Source: Synergistaceae bacterium UBA1037
GTDB taxonomy: Bacteria > Synergistota > Synergistia > Synergistales > Synergistaceae
Assembly: GCA_002316795.1 (NCBI GenBank)
Contig: DCEE01000020.1
Span: 29,574 to 93,573, forward strand
DNA: 64,000 nucleotides
Direction of reading: 5' to 3'
Shown here piece after piece: positions 7,428-15,300 of this stretch; position 1 is the first letter of the stretch, and each line of letters starts with the position of its first letter. The translations under genes were made by a program, and so were the position numbers. A model generated the notes under the pieces. That model was not told the origin of the DNA. It worked only from the letters and a program-made list of their open reading frames with translations, and did not search any database.

Positions 7428-8870
7428 TCATTTTTCAGTTTCAAGCTTTTTGGTCTCCAAGACGAGCTTCCTTATCTCTTCCCTTGCCTTTGACTCCCTA
7501 TTGATCACTCCCGCTCCGTTTACACACCCTCCCGAACAAGTCATGACCTCAAGCAGATCGAAGGGGCCGCCGTTTTTGGCGTAGGCTCTCATCCTTGCTA
7601 TCTCAGACTTGCTCGTTCCGTTGATGCAGGCTGTCCTTATCTCCATTTCATCACCGACGGCGCTCTTTACGGCTGAAGCTACACCGCCGCTAAGCGCGAA
7701 GCCCCTTCCTTCTGCGGAGGCTTCGGTAAGATCTCTCTCTTCTTCGCATGCAGAGGGATCGATCCCGGCAGCCTCAAATACAGAGGCGAGCTCTTCGAAG
7801 GTCATGATGTAGTCGACGCATGAATCTTCCATTGCCTCCCGTCTCTTTGCGACACACGGCCCAATGAATACCGTCAGTGTCTGTGGATCCCGGGATTTGA
7901 CCATCTCGCCGGTGTAGTGCATTGGCGTCGGTGTGTCTGATATGTGCGGAAGCATCTCTGGCATGTGCCTCCTGACCGTTTGGATATAGGCGGGACAGCA
8001 TGAGGTAGTCATGAATGACTTATCCTTTGAAAGCCTCTCCATCAGTTCTTCCGCCTCTTCCCTGGCGGTCTTGTCCGCGCCGAGAGCTACCTCGGCCACA
8101 TCTGCAAATCCAAGCTTTTTCATCGCGGTCACAAGTTTGCCGAGCGATGCACCGAACTGTCCCACTAGCGCAGGTGCGGTGATCGCGACGACCTTCCTGC
8201 CGCTCCTGAGCGCCTTTAAAATGTCTACGACCTGGCTACGTTCGAGTACCGCTCCAAATGGACATGCCGCAACGCAGCATCCGCAACTGATGCATTTTGT
8301 AAAATCGATCTCTGCGACCCCATGCTCTCCCTTTGTTATTGCGTCAACCGGACAGTTTTCCTCGCAGGGGACGGAGACTTTGGAGATGGCGTGATAGGGG
8401 CATGCATCCCTGCATTTTCCGCAGTTCCTGCATTTTTTCATGTCTATTGATGAATGGCCTTCTTTTACCGTAACAGCTCCGAACGGGCATACAGTTTCAC
8501 ATGGTCTGGCCAGACATCCCTGGCACAGTTCCGTGACAAAATATCTTGAGTTTACGCACCCCTTGCAGGCGATGTCGATGATCGTAAGGGGAGGGCCCTC
8601 AAGGCGCTTTCTCTTAATTGCGGCATCGGCGTATTCGAGAAGCGATGTCATTTCATCGTCGGCTTCTACGCTGAAGCCCAGCCCCGCAAGTACCCTGGAT
8701 CTGACGACCGCGCGCTCCTTGTAGACGCAGCAGCGGTATCTTGCCTCCGAACCCGGCGGTATCCTTTCAAAGGGGAGACGTTTGATGCCCTGTCTGAAAT
8801 TGTCACCCCAGAAAGATTCCGCAATTTTTCTGATTATCCATCTTTTCGTATTTACGAGATGATTCTTCAA
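7428..8870 (-). CDS. Monomeric [FeFe]-hydrogenase (group B-like)
   Basis: 480-residue iron-only hydrogenase. Four ferredoxin-like [4Fe-4S] motifs (for example CQGCLARPC, CRNCGKCRDAC, CISCGCCVAAC) lie at about 115-205. H-cluster motifs follow: L1 TTSCCP (about 288-293), L2 FIGPCVAKR (about 335-343) and L3 EVMTCSGGCVNGAG near the C-terminus. L3 has TCSGGC where classic group A enzymes have ACPGGC, and no N-terminal NuoG-like domain is present, so a group B monomeric type fits. A TTG start at 8870 is chosen because GGAGG precedes it by nine bases; the longer frame to 8921 lacks such a site. Redox partners and direction (evolution or uptake) are unknown. Confidence 0.85.
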   Translation of the reverse strand: MKNHLVNTKRWIIRKIAESFWGDNFRQGIKRLPFERIPPGSEARYRCCVYKERAVVRSRVLAGLGFSVEADDEMTSLLEYADAAIKRKRLEGPPLTIIDIACKGCVNSRYFVTELCQGCLARPCETVCPFGAVTVKEGHSSIDMKKCRNCGKCRDACPYHAISKVSVPCEENCPVDAITKGEHGVAEIDFTKCISCGCCVAACPFGAVLERSQVVDILKALRSGRKVVAITAPALVGQFGASLGKLVTAMKKLGFADVAEVALGADKTAREEAEELMERLSKDKSFMTTSCCPAYIQTVRRHMPEMLPHISDTPTPMHYTGEMVKSRDPQTLTVFIGPCVAKRREAMEDSCVDYIMTFEELASVFEAAGIDPSACEEERDLTEASAEGRGFALSGGVASAVKSAVGDEMEIRTACINGTSKSEIARMRAYAKNGGPFDLLEVMTCSGGCVNGAGVINRESKAREEIRKLVLETKKLETEK

Positions 8871-9068
8871 TTCACAATTCCTCCGTTTGATTTGCAAACA
8901 TTCGCAGAATCCTATACCCAATTATTACAAAGCGCAATATGATCCCGCATATTTTGAAAAAAGACGGAAAAGTGTAAATTGTCAGAAGCGTTATCTTTCA
9001 CAAGTTTGCACATCTGCTGATACAATTAGTGCGGTCACTCAGATCACTTTTGACAGGGGGTGGGGCGC
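8871..9068. promoter_or_regulatory. Divergent intergenic region, hydrogenase / serine dehydratase
   Basis: 198 bases holding promoters for both directions. The best candidate for the plus strand is TACAAT at 9021-9026 with TTCACA 18 bases upstream. No operator-like palindrome was recognised. Confidence 0.35.
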
Positions 9069-9737
9069 ATGCCTCTTTGGGATATCATCGGCCCTGTAAT
9101 GATAGGGCCTTCTTCAAGCCATACGGCGGGAGCGGTGCGGATCGGCAGGATAGTGAGGCTCTGCTGGGGCAGCGATGTCAAAAACGCAAATATCTACATG
9201 AGGGGAAGCTTTGCGACCACAGGAGAGGGTCATGGGACCGACAAAGCCATCCTGGCCGGTCTGCTGGGGTACGCGCCCGACGACCCGGAGGTCAGGGACG
9301 GAAGGGAATTTGCGCTCAGGTCGGGGATGAATTTTAATTTTTATGAGGAAGACCTTGAGGGCGCCCATCCAAACTCAGTGAGGATAGAGTTATGGGATGA
9401 CGGGGGAAGAAGGATGGATGCAACAGCCGCCTCCCTTGGAGGAGGTGCTGTGTCACTTCAGGAGCTTGATGGTTTCGAGGTCGATGTCTCCTGCCTGCTG
9501 CCCGTCATAATAATCATGAACAGGGATGTCCATGGAGTAGTCGGTGCGGTCACGACATACCTCTCCTCACATGGGATCAACATAGCGACGATGAAGCTCC
9601 ACAGGGACAGCAGGGGAGGCCTTGCGACGATGGTCCTTGAACTTGACGGCAGGGAACCCGCAGTGACGCCTGAAGAGATAAAACATGTCCATCAGGCTAT
9701 AGTCAGGGTGATTTCAATACCGGGGGTGGCGTTATGA
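9069..9737 (+). CDS. sdaAB: L-serine dehydratase, iron-sulfur-dependent, beta subunit
   Basis: 222-residue beta subunit of the two-chain L-serine dehydratase that deaminates serine to pyruvate and ammonia in the cytoplasm. The family signature GPVMIGPSSSHTAGAVRIGR spans about 8-27, and an ACT domain (MNRDVHGVVGAVTTYLSSHG) occupies the C-terminal third and probably senses serine. The ATG at 9069 is preferred over GTG at 9060 because AGGGGGTGGGG then sits at normal spacing. The gene overlaps sdaAA by four bases (ATGA), implying coupled translation. Confidence 0.93.
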   Translation: MPLWDIIGPVMIGPSSSHTAGAVRIGRIVRLCWGSDVKNANIYMRGSFATTGEGHGTDKAILAGLLGYAPDDPEVRDGREFALRSGMNFNFYEEDLEGAHPNSVRIELWDDGGRRMDATAASLGGGAVSLQELDGFEVDVSCLLPVIIIMNRDVHGVVGAVTTYLSSHGINIATMKLHRDSRGGLATMVLELDGREPAVTPEEIKHVHQAIVRVISIPGVAL

Positions 9738-10612
9738 GATCATTGCAGGATCTTGCAAAATTGGCAGATGAACTTGATACGGATCTCCATGAGGCTGTCC
9801 TTGCCGCAGATTCTGAGGCAACGGGAGTTTCCCCGGATGAGATATTCGATATTATATCTTCAAGGCTCAAAGACATGCGCCGCTCTGCCGAAGAGGCGAG
9901 AAGGAACACCAACCCCTGCAGGCTGGTACGTGAAACGGGATCACTGATAAGGGAGTATTCCGACAAGGGCGGCATGTGCGGCGGTTTCCTTCTGAGAGCA
10001 TCCGCGATAGCCCTTGAAGTTGCTTCATATAACGCCTCAATGGGAAGGATAGTGGCGGCTCCGACTGCCGGAAGCTGCGGCATACTGCCTGGGATGCTCT
10101 TTTCGTGGGAGGAGTTCTACGGGAAGGATGTGGCTGACAAAGACAGAACGCTGACCGAAGCCCTTATCGTGGCGGGGGCTGTGGGGGAGATCATAGCGAA
10201 CAGGGCTACGCTCGCCGGCGCTGAGGGAGGGTGTCAGGCTGAGTGCGGGGCAGCAGCGGCAATGGGCTCCTCAGCTCTGGTCTATCTGAGGGGAGGAAGC
10301 TGCGACGCGGTGTCGAACGCTGTCGCACTTACGCTGAAATCAGTGCTTGGACTGGTCTGCGATCCTGTCGGAGGGCTAGTGGAGTCTCCCTGCATAAAGA
10401 GGAACGGCCTCCTCGTGGCGGTTGGCGCGCTTGCCGCCGATATGGCCCTTGCCGGAGTAACTTCCCTGATCCCCGCAGACGAGGTCATCGACGCGATGGG
10501 CCAGATAGGAAGGTCGATCCCTCCTTCGCTCCGTGAGACTTCAAGAGGCGGCCTCGCAGTGACGCCTACAGCAAGGGCGCTCCTCAAAGAGGCAGGTAAA
10601 ATAAAAAGTTAA
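9734..10612 (+). CDS. sdaAA: L-serine dehydratase, iron-sulfur-dependent, alpha subunit
   Basis: 292-residue alpha subunit carrying the catalytic [4Fe-4S] cluster. The conserved blocks APTAGSCGILPG, AEGGCQAECGAA and CDPVGGLVESPC contain the candidate cluster-ligating cysteines of this family. Together with the beta subunit it forms the oxygen-sensitive serine dehydratase typical of anaerobes, feeding pyruvate to fermentation. The length matches the alpha chains of split enzymes. Confidence 0.93.
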   Translation: MRSLQDLAKLADELDTDLHEAVLAADSEATGVSPDEIFDIISSRLKDMRRSAEEARRNTNPCRLVRETGSLIREYSDKGGMCGGFLLRASAIALEVASYNASMGRIVAAPTAGSCGILPGMLFSWEEFYGKDVADKDRTLTEALIVAGAVGEIIANRATLAGAEGGCQAECGAAAAMGSSALVYLRGGSCDAVSNAVALTLKSVLGLVCDPVGGLVESPCIKRNGLLVAVGALAADMALAGVTSLIPADEVIDAMGQIGRSIPPSLRETSRGGLAVTPTARALLKEAGKIKS

Positions 10613-10646
10613 AAAAGGAGCCGGTCCCGAAATGAGACCGGCTCCT
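10611..10646 (-). terminator. Terminator between convergent sdaAA and livJ
   Basis: Perfect 11-bp arms AGGAGCCGGTC (10616-10626) and GACCGGCTCCT (10636-10646). Six T follow on the minus strand, so it terminates the liv operon and may also stop sdaAA readthrough. Confidence 0.85.
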
Positions 10647-10666
10647 GCTTCCTGTCCGTCGGCAGT

Positions 10667-11824
10667 TTATTTGTTGGGCGTGATAAGTTTCGGATCCGTT
10701 ATGACTCCGTAGTAACGGAAGAGGCCGTTCTTGACCGTCTGGACCTGGACCGGCTTTACGACTTCGCCTTCAGGTGTGAAGCCCTTGATGAGTCCTGTAA
10801 GGCCGTCATAGTTTGCTGTTTTTGCCAGGGCTTTCGCCACTGCAGGACCTTCAGTCGACTTGGCCTGCTTGATGGCGTTGACGAGGAGCATAAATCCGTC
10901 GTATGCAGATGCACCGACCATGTCAGGCTCGATCTTGTGACGTTCACGGTATGCCTTCAGGAATTCCTGGACAAAGGGGCGTTTGTCATCCCTGTTGAGG
11001 TTTGTGACCATGATGAAACCTTCGGCTGCATCTCCGGCGATCTCTATCGTCTTTGGCGAGTCAGCCCCCTCTTCTCCTATGAACTGGACCTTTATGCCCA
11101 TCTCTTTTGCCTGCTTCATCGCAGGTCCTACCTGGAAATAGTATCCGCTGAAGAAGACCGCATCCGGCTCAGCTGCCTTCATCTTTGAAAGGTAGGGTTT
11201 GAAATCCTTTTCGCTCATCGGATATTTCTGGTGAGATACTATCTTGGCTTCGGGATGATCCTTCATGAACTCTTCGAAGCCCTGGGTGAGGGTAGTCCCA
11301 AAGTCATTGTCGCTGACGATCAGAGCGATCTTTTTTGCCTTCAGGAGGGTCACTGCTGTGTAAGCCGCCCCTTTTCCCTCAACTGTACCAAGGAATCCGT
11401 TCCTGAAAGTAAAGTCTCCCTTGGTGATGTCGGGGTGGAGGGCATAGGCTGATACGAGCGGTATTTCTGCGTCATTAAAAATGGCGGATACGGCTCTTGT
11501 CGGAAGGCTGTATGATCCTGCAACGAACACCGCTACCCTGTCCTGTCCGATAAGTTTGTGCGCAAGGGGCACGGACTGTTTGGGGTCTGCTGCATCGTCA
11601 TAGCATATTAGCTCGACCTTTTTGCCAAGGACTCCGCCTCCGGCATTGACCTTTTCAACTGCAAGCTTCACTGACTCGTACGCGCTGAATCCGTCTGCAG
11701 CGGCGAATCCAGTAAGCGGGGCAAGCATGCCGACCTTAATTGTGTCTGCGGCAAATGCGGTCCCAGAGAAGCAAAGAACGGCAAGACATGAAACGAGCGC
11801 GATCAATTTGAAAAATTTACTCAT
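10667..11824 (-). CDS. livJ: Branched-chain amino acid ABC transporter, substrate-binding protein
   Basis: 385-residue periplasmic binding protein of the Leu/Ile/Val-binding family. An N-terminal signal peptide (MSKFFKLIALVSCLAVLCFSG, cleavage near AFA-AD at about 25-26) is followed by DTIKVGMLAPLTG, the usual start of the mature domain, and a Peripla_BP_6 fold. No lipobox is evident at the cleavage site, so it is probably soluble in the periplasm. It is the last gene of the liv operon, downstream of both ATPases, whereas the binding protein is more often first. Its ligand could be another hydrophobic or polar amino acid. Confidence 0.9.
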   Translation of the reverse strand: MSKFFKLIALVSCLAVLCFSGTAFAADTIKVGMLAPLTGFAAADGFSAYESVKLAVEKVNAGGGVLGKKVELICYDDAADPKQSVPLAHKLIGQDRVAVFVAGSYSLPTRAVSAIFNDAEIPLVSAYALHPDITKGDFTFRNGFLGTVEGKGAAYTAVTLLKAKKIALIVSDNDFGTTLTQGFEEFMKDHPEAKIVSHQKYPMSEKDFKPYLSKMKAAEPDAVFFSGYYFQVGPAMKQAKEMGIKVQFIGEEGADSPKTIEIAGDAAEGFIMVTNLNRDDKRPFVQEFLKAYRERHKIEPDMVGASAYDGFMLLVNAIKQAKSTEGPAVAKALAKTANYDGLTGLIKGFTPEGEVVKPVQVQTVKNGLFRYYGVITDPKLITPNK

Positions 11825-11885
11825 TTTGACTCCCCCTTTTGATTGATAAGGCAGGCTGCAAAAGGTCTGCCGAAATGCACAAATG

Positions 11886-12596
11886 CTATGAACCCAGATA
11901 CGCCTCCCTCACCCTGCTGTCGCTGATGAGGTCTGAAGACAATCCCTCTATTTCTATGTTTCCGGTTTCCAGAACGTATCCCCTGTCTGAGATCTTCAGC
12001 GACGAGAGTGCGTTCTGTTCGACCAGCAGTATCGTGAGTCCCTTCTCCTTATTGAGTGCCCGGAGGACCTCAAATACCTGGGCAGCAAGCTTGGGCATGA
12101 GGCCCATCGATACTTCGTCTACCAAAAGCAGCTTCGGGGAAGAGACGAGGGCACGAGAGATCGCAAGCTGCTGCTGCTCTCCGCCGGAAAGAGTGCTGGC
12201 ATACTGCCTGCTCCTTTCCCTGAGCACAGGGAAAAGTTCGTATATGCCGTCAAGTTGCTTTTTGAGAGCAGCCTGTTCGCCGTATACGCCCATCCGCAAA
12301 TTTTCGAATACCGTAAGCTGAGGGAAGCACCTTGCCCTTTCGGGGACGATCCTTATGCCAAGGCGTGCCCTTTTGTGAGCAGGCATATGAGTGATGTCCC
12401 TTCCTTCAAAGGTTATCCTGCCAGACCTGACTTCCTGGACTCCCATGAGCGCCCTGAGCGTGGTCGACTTGCCTGCGCCGTTTGCCCCGATTATCGAGAT
12501 AAGTTCGCCCTTTTCGACATCGAAGCTTATGCCGTGGACCGCTTCTATGTCCCCGTATGAAATGGAGAGATCCTTGACCTCAAGCAACATCGGCAC
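11886..12596 (-). CDS. livF: Branched-chain amino acid ABC transporter ATPase LivF
   Basis: 236-residue ABC ATPase of the LivF type: Walker A GANGAGKST (about 36-44), signature LSGGEQQQLAI, Walker B LLLVDEVSMG and H-loop region LVEQN. It overlaps livG by 17 bases. It pairs with LivG to power import through LivH and LivM at the inner membrane. Confidence 0.93.
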   Translation of the reverse strand: MPMLLEVKDLSISYGDIEAVHGISFDVEKGELISIIGANGAGKSTTLRALMGVQEVRSGRITFEGRDITHMPAHKRARLGIRIVPERARCFPQLTVFENLRMGVYGEQAALKKQLDGIYELFPVLRERSRQYASTLSGGEQQQLAISRALVSSPKLLLVDEVSMGLMPKLAAQVFEVLRALNKEKGLTILLVEQNALSSLKISDRGYVLETGNIEIEGLSSDLISDSRVREAYLGS

Positions 12597-13347
12597 CCTC
12601 TCCCTTCCCCAGATATGCTTCTATGACTGCAGGATCGGAAGATACCTGCGCCGGAGTGCCCTCTGCGAGTTTCCTCCCGTGATCCAGCACGACCACCCGG
12701 TCGGAAAGCCCCATGGCGACACGCATGTTGTGTTCGATCAGAAGTATCGAGACTCCCTGTTCCCTTATCTTTTTTATCAGATCCTCGATCACTTTTATCT
12801 CTTCGTGTCTCAGGCCTGAAAAGCATTCGTCAAGAAGAAGGAGCGCGGGCTTAAGTGCGAGAGCCCTTGCTATCTCAAGTTTTCGCAGATTTCCCAGGGG
12901 GAGCAGTCCCGCCTTTGTTGAAGCTTCCCGTTCCAACCCAACGGTTTTAAGGATGTCATTGGCCGCCATGACGTTGGCTTTGGTATGCCAGAATCTGCAT
13001 GAACGTATGAAATTCTTATAATTGGGCATTCCAAGCGAGACTATGACATTTTGTCCGACACTGAGCCCGCTGAATGGTTTGACCACCTGGAATGTCCTTC
13101 CTACTCCAAGTGAGGCCATCTGATGTGCAGGCAGGCCGTCAGTCCGCCTTCCGTTGAGCCATATCTCTCCCGAGGTCGGCTTGTAGACCCCCGATATCAT
13201 GTTGAAACAGGTAGTTTTGCCTGCCCCGTTAGGGCCGAGCAGCCCAAGGATCTCCTGCCTGCCGATCTCAAAGCTGACATTGTCCACCGCTTTGAGTCCC
13301 CCGAAATTTATGGACAGGTCCTTTACAGAGAGGATCTTATCGGTCAA
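12580..13347 (-). CDS. livG: Branched-chain amino acid ABC transporter ATPase LivG
   Basis: 255-residue ABC ATPase of the LivG type: Walker A GPNGAGKTT (about 38-46), Walker B LLLLDECFSGL and H-loop LLIEHNM, plus the C-terminal extension seen in LivG proteins. The signature loop reads LPLGNLRKLEIA, in which the usual Gly-Gly-Gln core is degenerate, as in many LivG proteins. Its start overlaps the livM stop by four bases. Confidence 0.92.
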   Translation of the reverse strand: MTDKILSVKDLSINFGGLKAVDNVSFEIGRQEILGLLGPNGAGKTTCFNMISGVYKPTSGEIWLNGRRTDGLPAHQMASLGVGRTFQVVKPFSGLSVGQNVIVSLGMPNYKNFIRSCRFWHTKANVMAANDILKTVGLEREASTKAGLLPLGNLRKLEIARALALKPALLLLDECFSGLRHEEIKVIEDLIKKIREQGVSILLIEHNMRVAMGLSDRVVVLDHGRKLAEGTPAQVSSDPAVIEAYLGKGEGADVA

Positions 13348-14246
13348 CTTTTATCCCCTCCTTTAGTTGCTGCCGCTTTTCTTTTTCTGAGGTTCTTTAC
13401 AGAAAGAAGGTCGGAGCCGCCGAGGAGCCCGCCCGGCAGGAATCTTATCATCATGAGAAGGAGTGCTGCGTAAAGAAACATCCTGTAATCGACAAGGGGC
13501 CTGAAGACCTCGGGAAGAATACCAAGTACCACCGCACCTACAACCGGCCCCCAGAAAGTCCCGAGCCCGCCGACGACAGTTATCGAGAGAAGCGTGACCG
13601 AGAAGGGGAAGGTGAAGGAATCGGCGCTGATAAACTTCATGTAGTGGGCGTAAAGTATGCCTGAAAGGCCTGCCATCAGTGTTCCCAGTACGAAGGCGGA
13701 GAGTTTGGCCCTTACCGGTGATACGCCCATGCTCGATGCCGCTGTCTCATCCTCCCTTATCGCAAAGCAGGAGAGTCCGAGCCACGATTTTGTGAAAAGC
13801 CTGGATATTGCCAGTACAAGAGCCAGGCAGCAAAAGCAGAGCCAGAAAAAGGGCCTTGCCTTTATGGTCATGCCGAAAAACTCGACATTTGGTATCCCGC
13901 CTATTCCGAGCGCGCCGCCCAATGCCGGAGTGTATTGGAAGACAGCTACTACGATGAAGTTTATTCCAATGGTAGTGATAGCCAGAAAATCTTCCTTTAC
14001 CCTCAGGCTCGGAAGGCCGCATAGAAGTCCTACTATGCCGACTATCAGAAGCGACACCGGGAGGGCCTGCCAGAAGGTAAGGCCTCCCGCGGTCGTGAGC
14101 ATCGCGTTCGAGTATGCTCCTATCCCGACAAAAGCCGCATGACCCAGAGATATCTGTCCGGCGTGGCCTACTATGATGTTAAGGCCGCATGCGGCAATGG
14201 CCTGGATGATTATCTGTGTTGCCACATTTATCATGTAGATGCTCAT
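13344..14246 (-). CDS. livM: Branched-chain amino acid ABC transporter permease LivM
   Basis: 300-residue inner-membrane permease with eight or more hydrophobic segments and the family motif GHAGQISLGHAAFVGIGAY near the N-terminus (about 25-43). The C-terminus is Lys/Arg-rich and cytoplasmic. It lies 10 bases from livH and overlaps livG by four bases. Confidence 0.92.
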   Translation of the reverse strand: MSIYMINVATQIIIQAIAACGLNIIVGHAGQISLGHAAFVGIGAYSNAMLTTAGGLTFWQALPVSLLIVGIVGLLCGLPSLRVKEDFLAITTIGINFIVVAVFQYTPALGGALGIGGIPNVEFFGMTIKARPFFWLCFCCLALVLAISRLFTKSWLGLSCFAIREDETAASSMGVSPVRAKLSAFVLGTLMAGLSGILYAHYMKFISADSFTFPFSVTLLSITVVGGLGTFWGPVVGAVVLGILPEVFRPLVDYRMFLYAALLLMMIRFLPGGLLGGSDLLSVKNLRKRKAAATKGGDKS

Positions 14247-14256
14247 GACGCGCCCC

Positions 14257-15120
14257 CTATCTCTTTCCCATAAGTCCGGTCGGACGCCACATCAGTATGA
14301 TTATCATGGCTATGAAGGCGAGGGCATCCCTCGGCATCGGAATGTTCGCGTAACCTATGAGGAAGGTCTCGGCGAGTCCGAGGAGCATTGAGGCAAGCAC
14401 CGCTCCGGGAGCCGATCCCATGCCGCCGACAACTATGAAAGCCAGAGTTTTGTATGCAGGCACCTGTCCCATCATCGGATAGACCTGGTTGTAGTAGATC
14501 CCCACAAGTATCCCCGCCACGGCTGCTATGGCCGATCCTATGACAAATGTAAGGGCTATGGTCACCTGGGTATTGACACCGAAAGAGGAGGCCGTTTCCA
14601 TGTCCTGTGATACCGCCCTCATCGCGAGTCCCAGTTCTGTTTTTGTCATAAGCAGCCACAGGATTAGGAGTACGGTAAAGGAGATGCAATATATGGCGGT
14701 CAGGGTGGACGATATGGCAACTCCGAATACTGAGAGCGAAGGGAAAGGGAGTTCTGCCGGGAATGTGCGAACCTCGGGGCCTGCAACCAGCCTGCATAGC
14801 TCCTCGATGGCGATCAGCAGCGCTATGCTGCTGATAAGCGGCACATAGGGCGGATATTTCAGGAGCGGGTAGTAAATGAGCCGTTCGATCAGTACGCCGA
14901 TAACTGCGCAGAAAACCATCGATCCGGCAAAAGCGAGCAGCATGCTGCCCGTGGAGGTGTAGATATAGAGTCCCGTATATGCGCCGGCTGTATAGACTGA
15001 AGCATGGGCGACGTGAAGTATCTTCATTACTCCGTATATAAGAGCAAGGCCCAGTGTGATAAGGGCGTACATGGATCCGGCAGCGAGACCGTTGAGAAGC
15101 TGTTCAATGAAAAGCTGCAT
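14257..15120 (-). CDS. livH: Branched-chain amino acid ABC transporter permease LivH
   Basis: 287-residue inner-membrane permease of the LivH family with the typical start FIEQLLNGLAAGSMYALITLG and multiple transmembrane segments; a conserved EAA-like cytoplasmic loop (VVGGMGSAPGAVLA) lies at about 225-240. First gene of the liv operon; upstream 15121-15267 is A+T-rich and must hold the promoter, though no strong match was identified. Confidence 0.92.
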   Translation of the reverse strand: MQLFIEQLLNGLAAGSMYALITLGLALIYGVMKILHVAHASVYTAGAYTGLYIYTSTGSMLLAFAGSMVFCAVIGVLIERLIYYPLLKYPPYVPLISSIALLIAIEELCRLVAGPEVRTFPAELPFPSLSVFGVAISSTLTAIYCISFTVLLILWLLMTKTELGLAMRAVSQDMETASSFGVNTQVTIALTFVIGSAIAAVAGILVGIYYNQVYPMMGQVPAYKTLAFIVVGGMGSAPGAVLASMLLGLAETFLIGYANIPMPRDALAFIAMIIILMWRPTGLMGKR

Positions 15121-15267
15121 TTTATCAAACCCTCTCAGAAAGTTTGCATCAACCCGATAATTTTAATCCCCTTTGGTCGTGTTGTAAAATGTTTTATTTG
15201 TAAGTACTTTTTTTGAACAGAAAGTGCAATTTAATATGAAAAGATGCTTGAGCTTTAGAATAAATAG

Positions 15268-15300
15268 AAAAAAGGTGACAGGGCATTTACCCTGTCACCT
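15268..15300 (-). terminator. Terminator of the arn-ilvD operon, overlapping the ilvD stop codon
   Basis: Perfect 11-bp arms AGGTGACAGGG (15300-15290) and CCCTGTCACCT (15283-15273) with a six-base loop and a T-run on the minus strand. The ilvD stop codon (15289-15287) lies in the loop. Confidence 0.9.

Noticed and set aside
14243-14797. 184-codon open frame on the minus strand overlapping livH
   Set aside because: Out-of-frame shadow of livH on the same strand; composition is basic and unlike a protein domain.
15121-15267. Search for a tRNA or riboswitch in the livH upstream gap
   Set aside because: No cloverleaf or known motif; A+T-rich sequence with only weak promoter-like hexamers.
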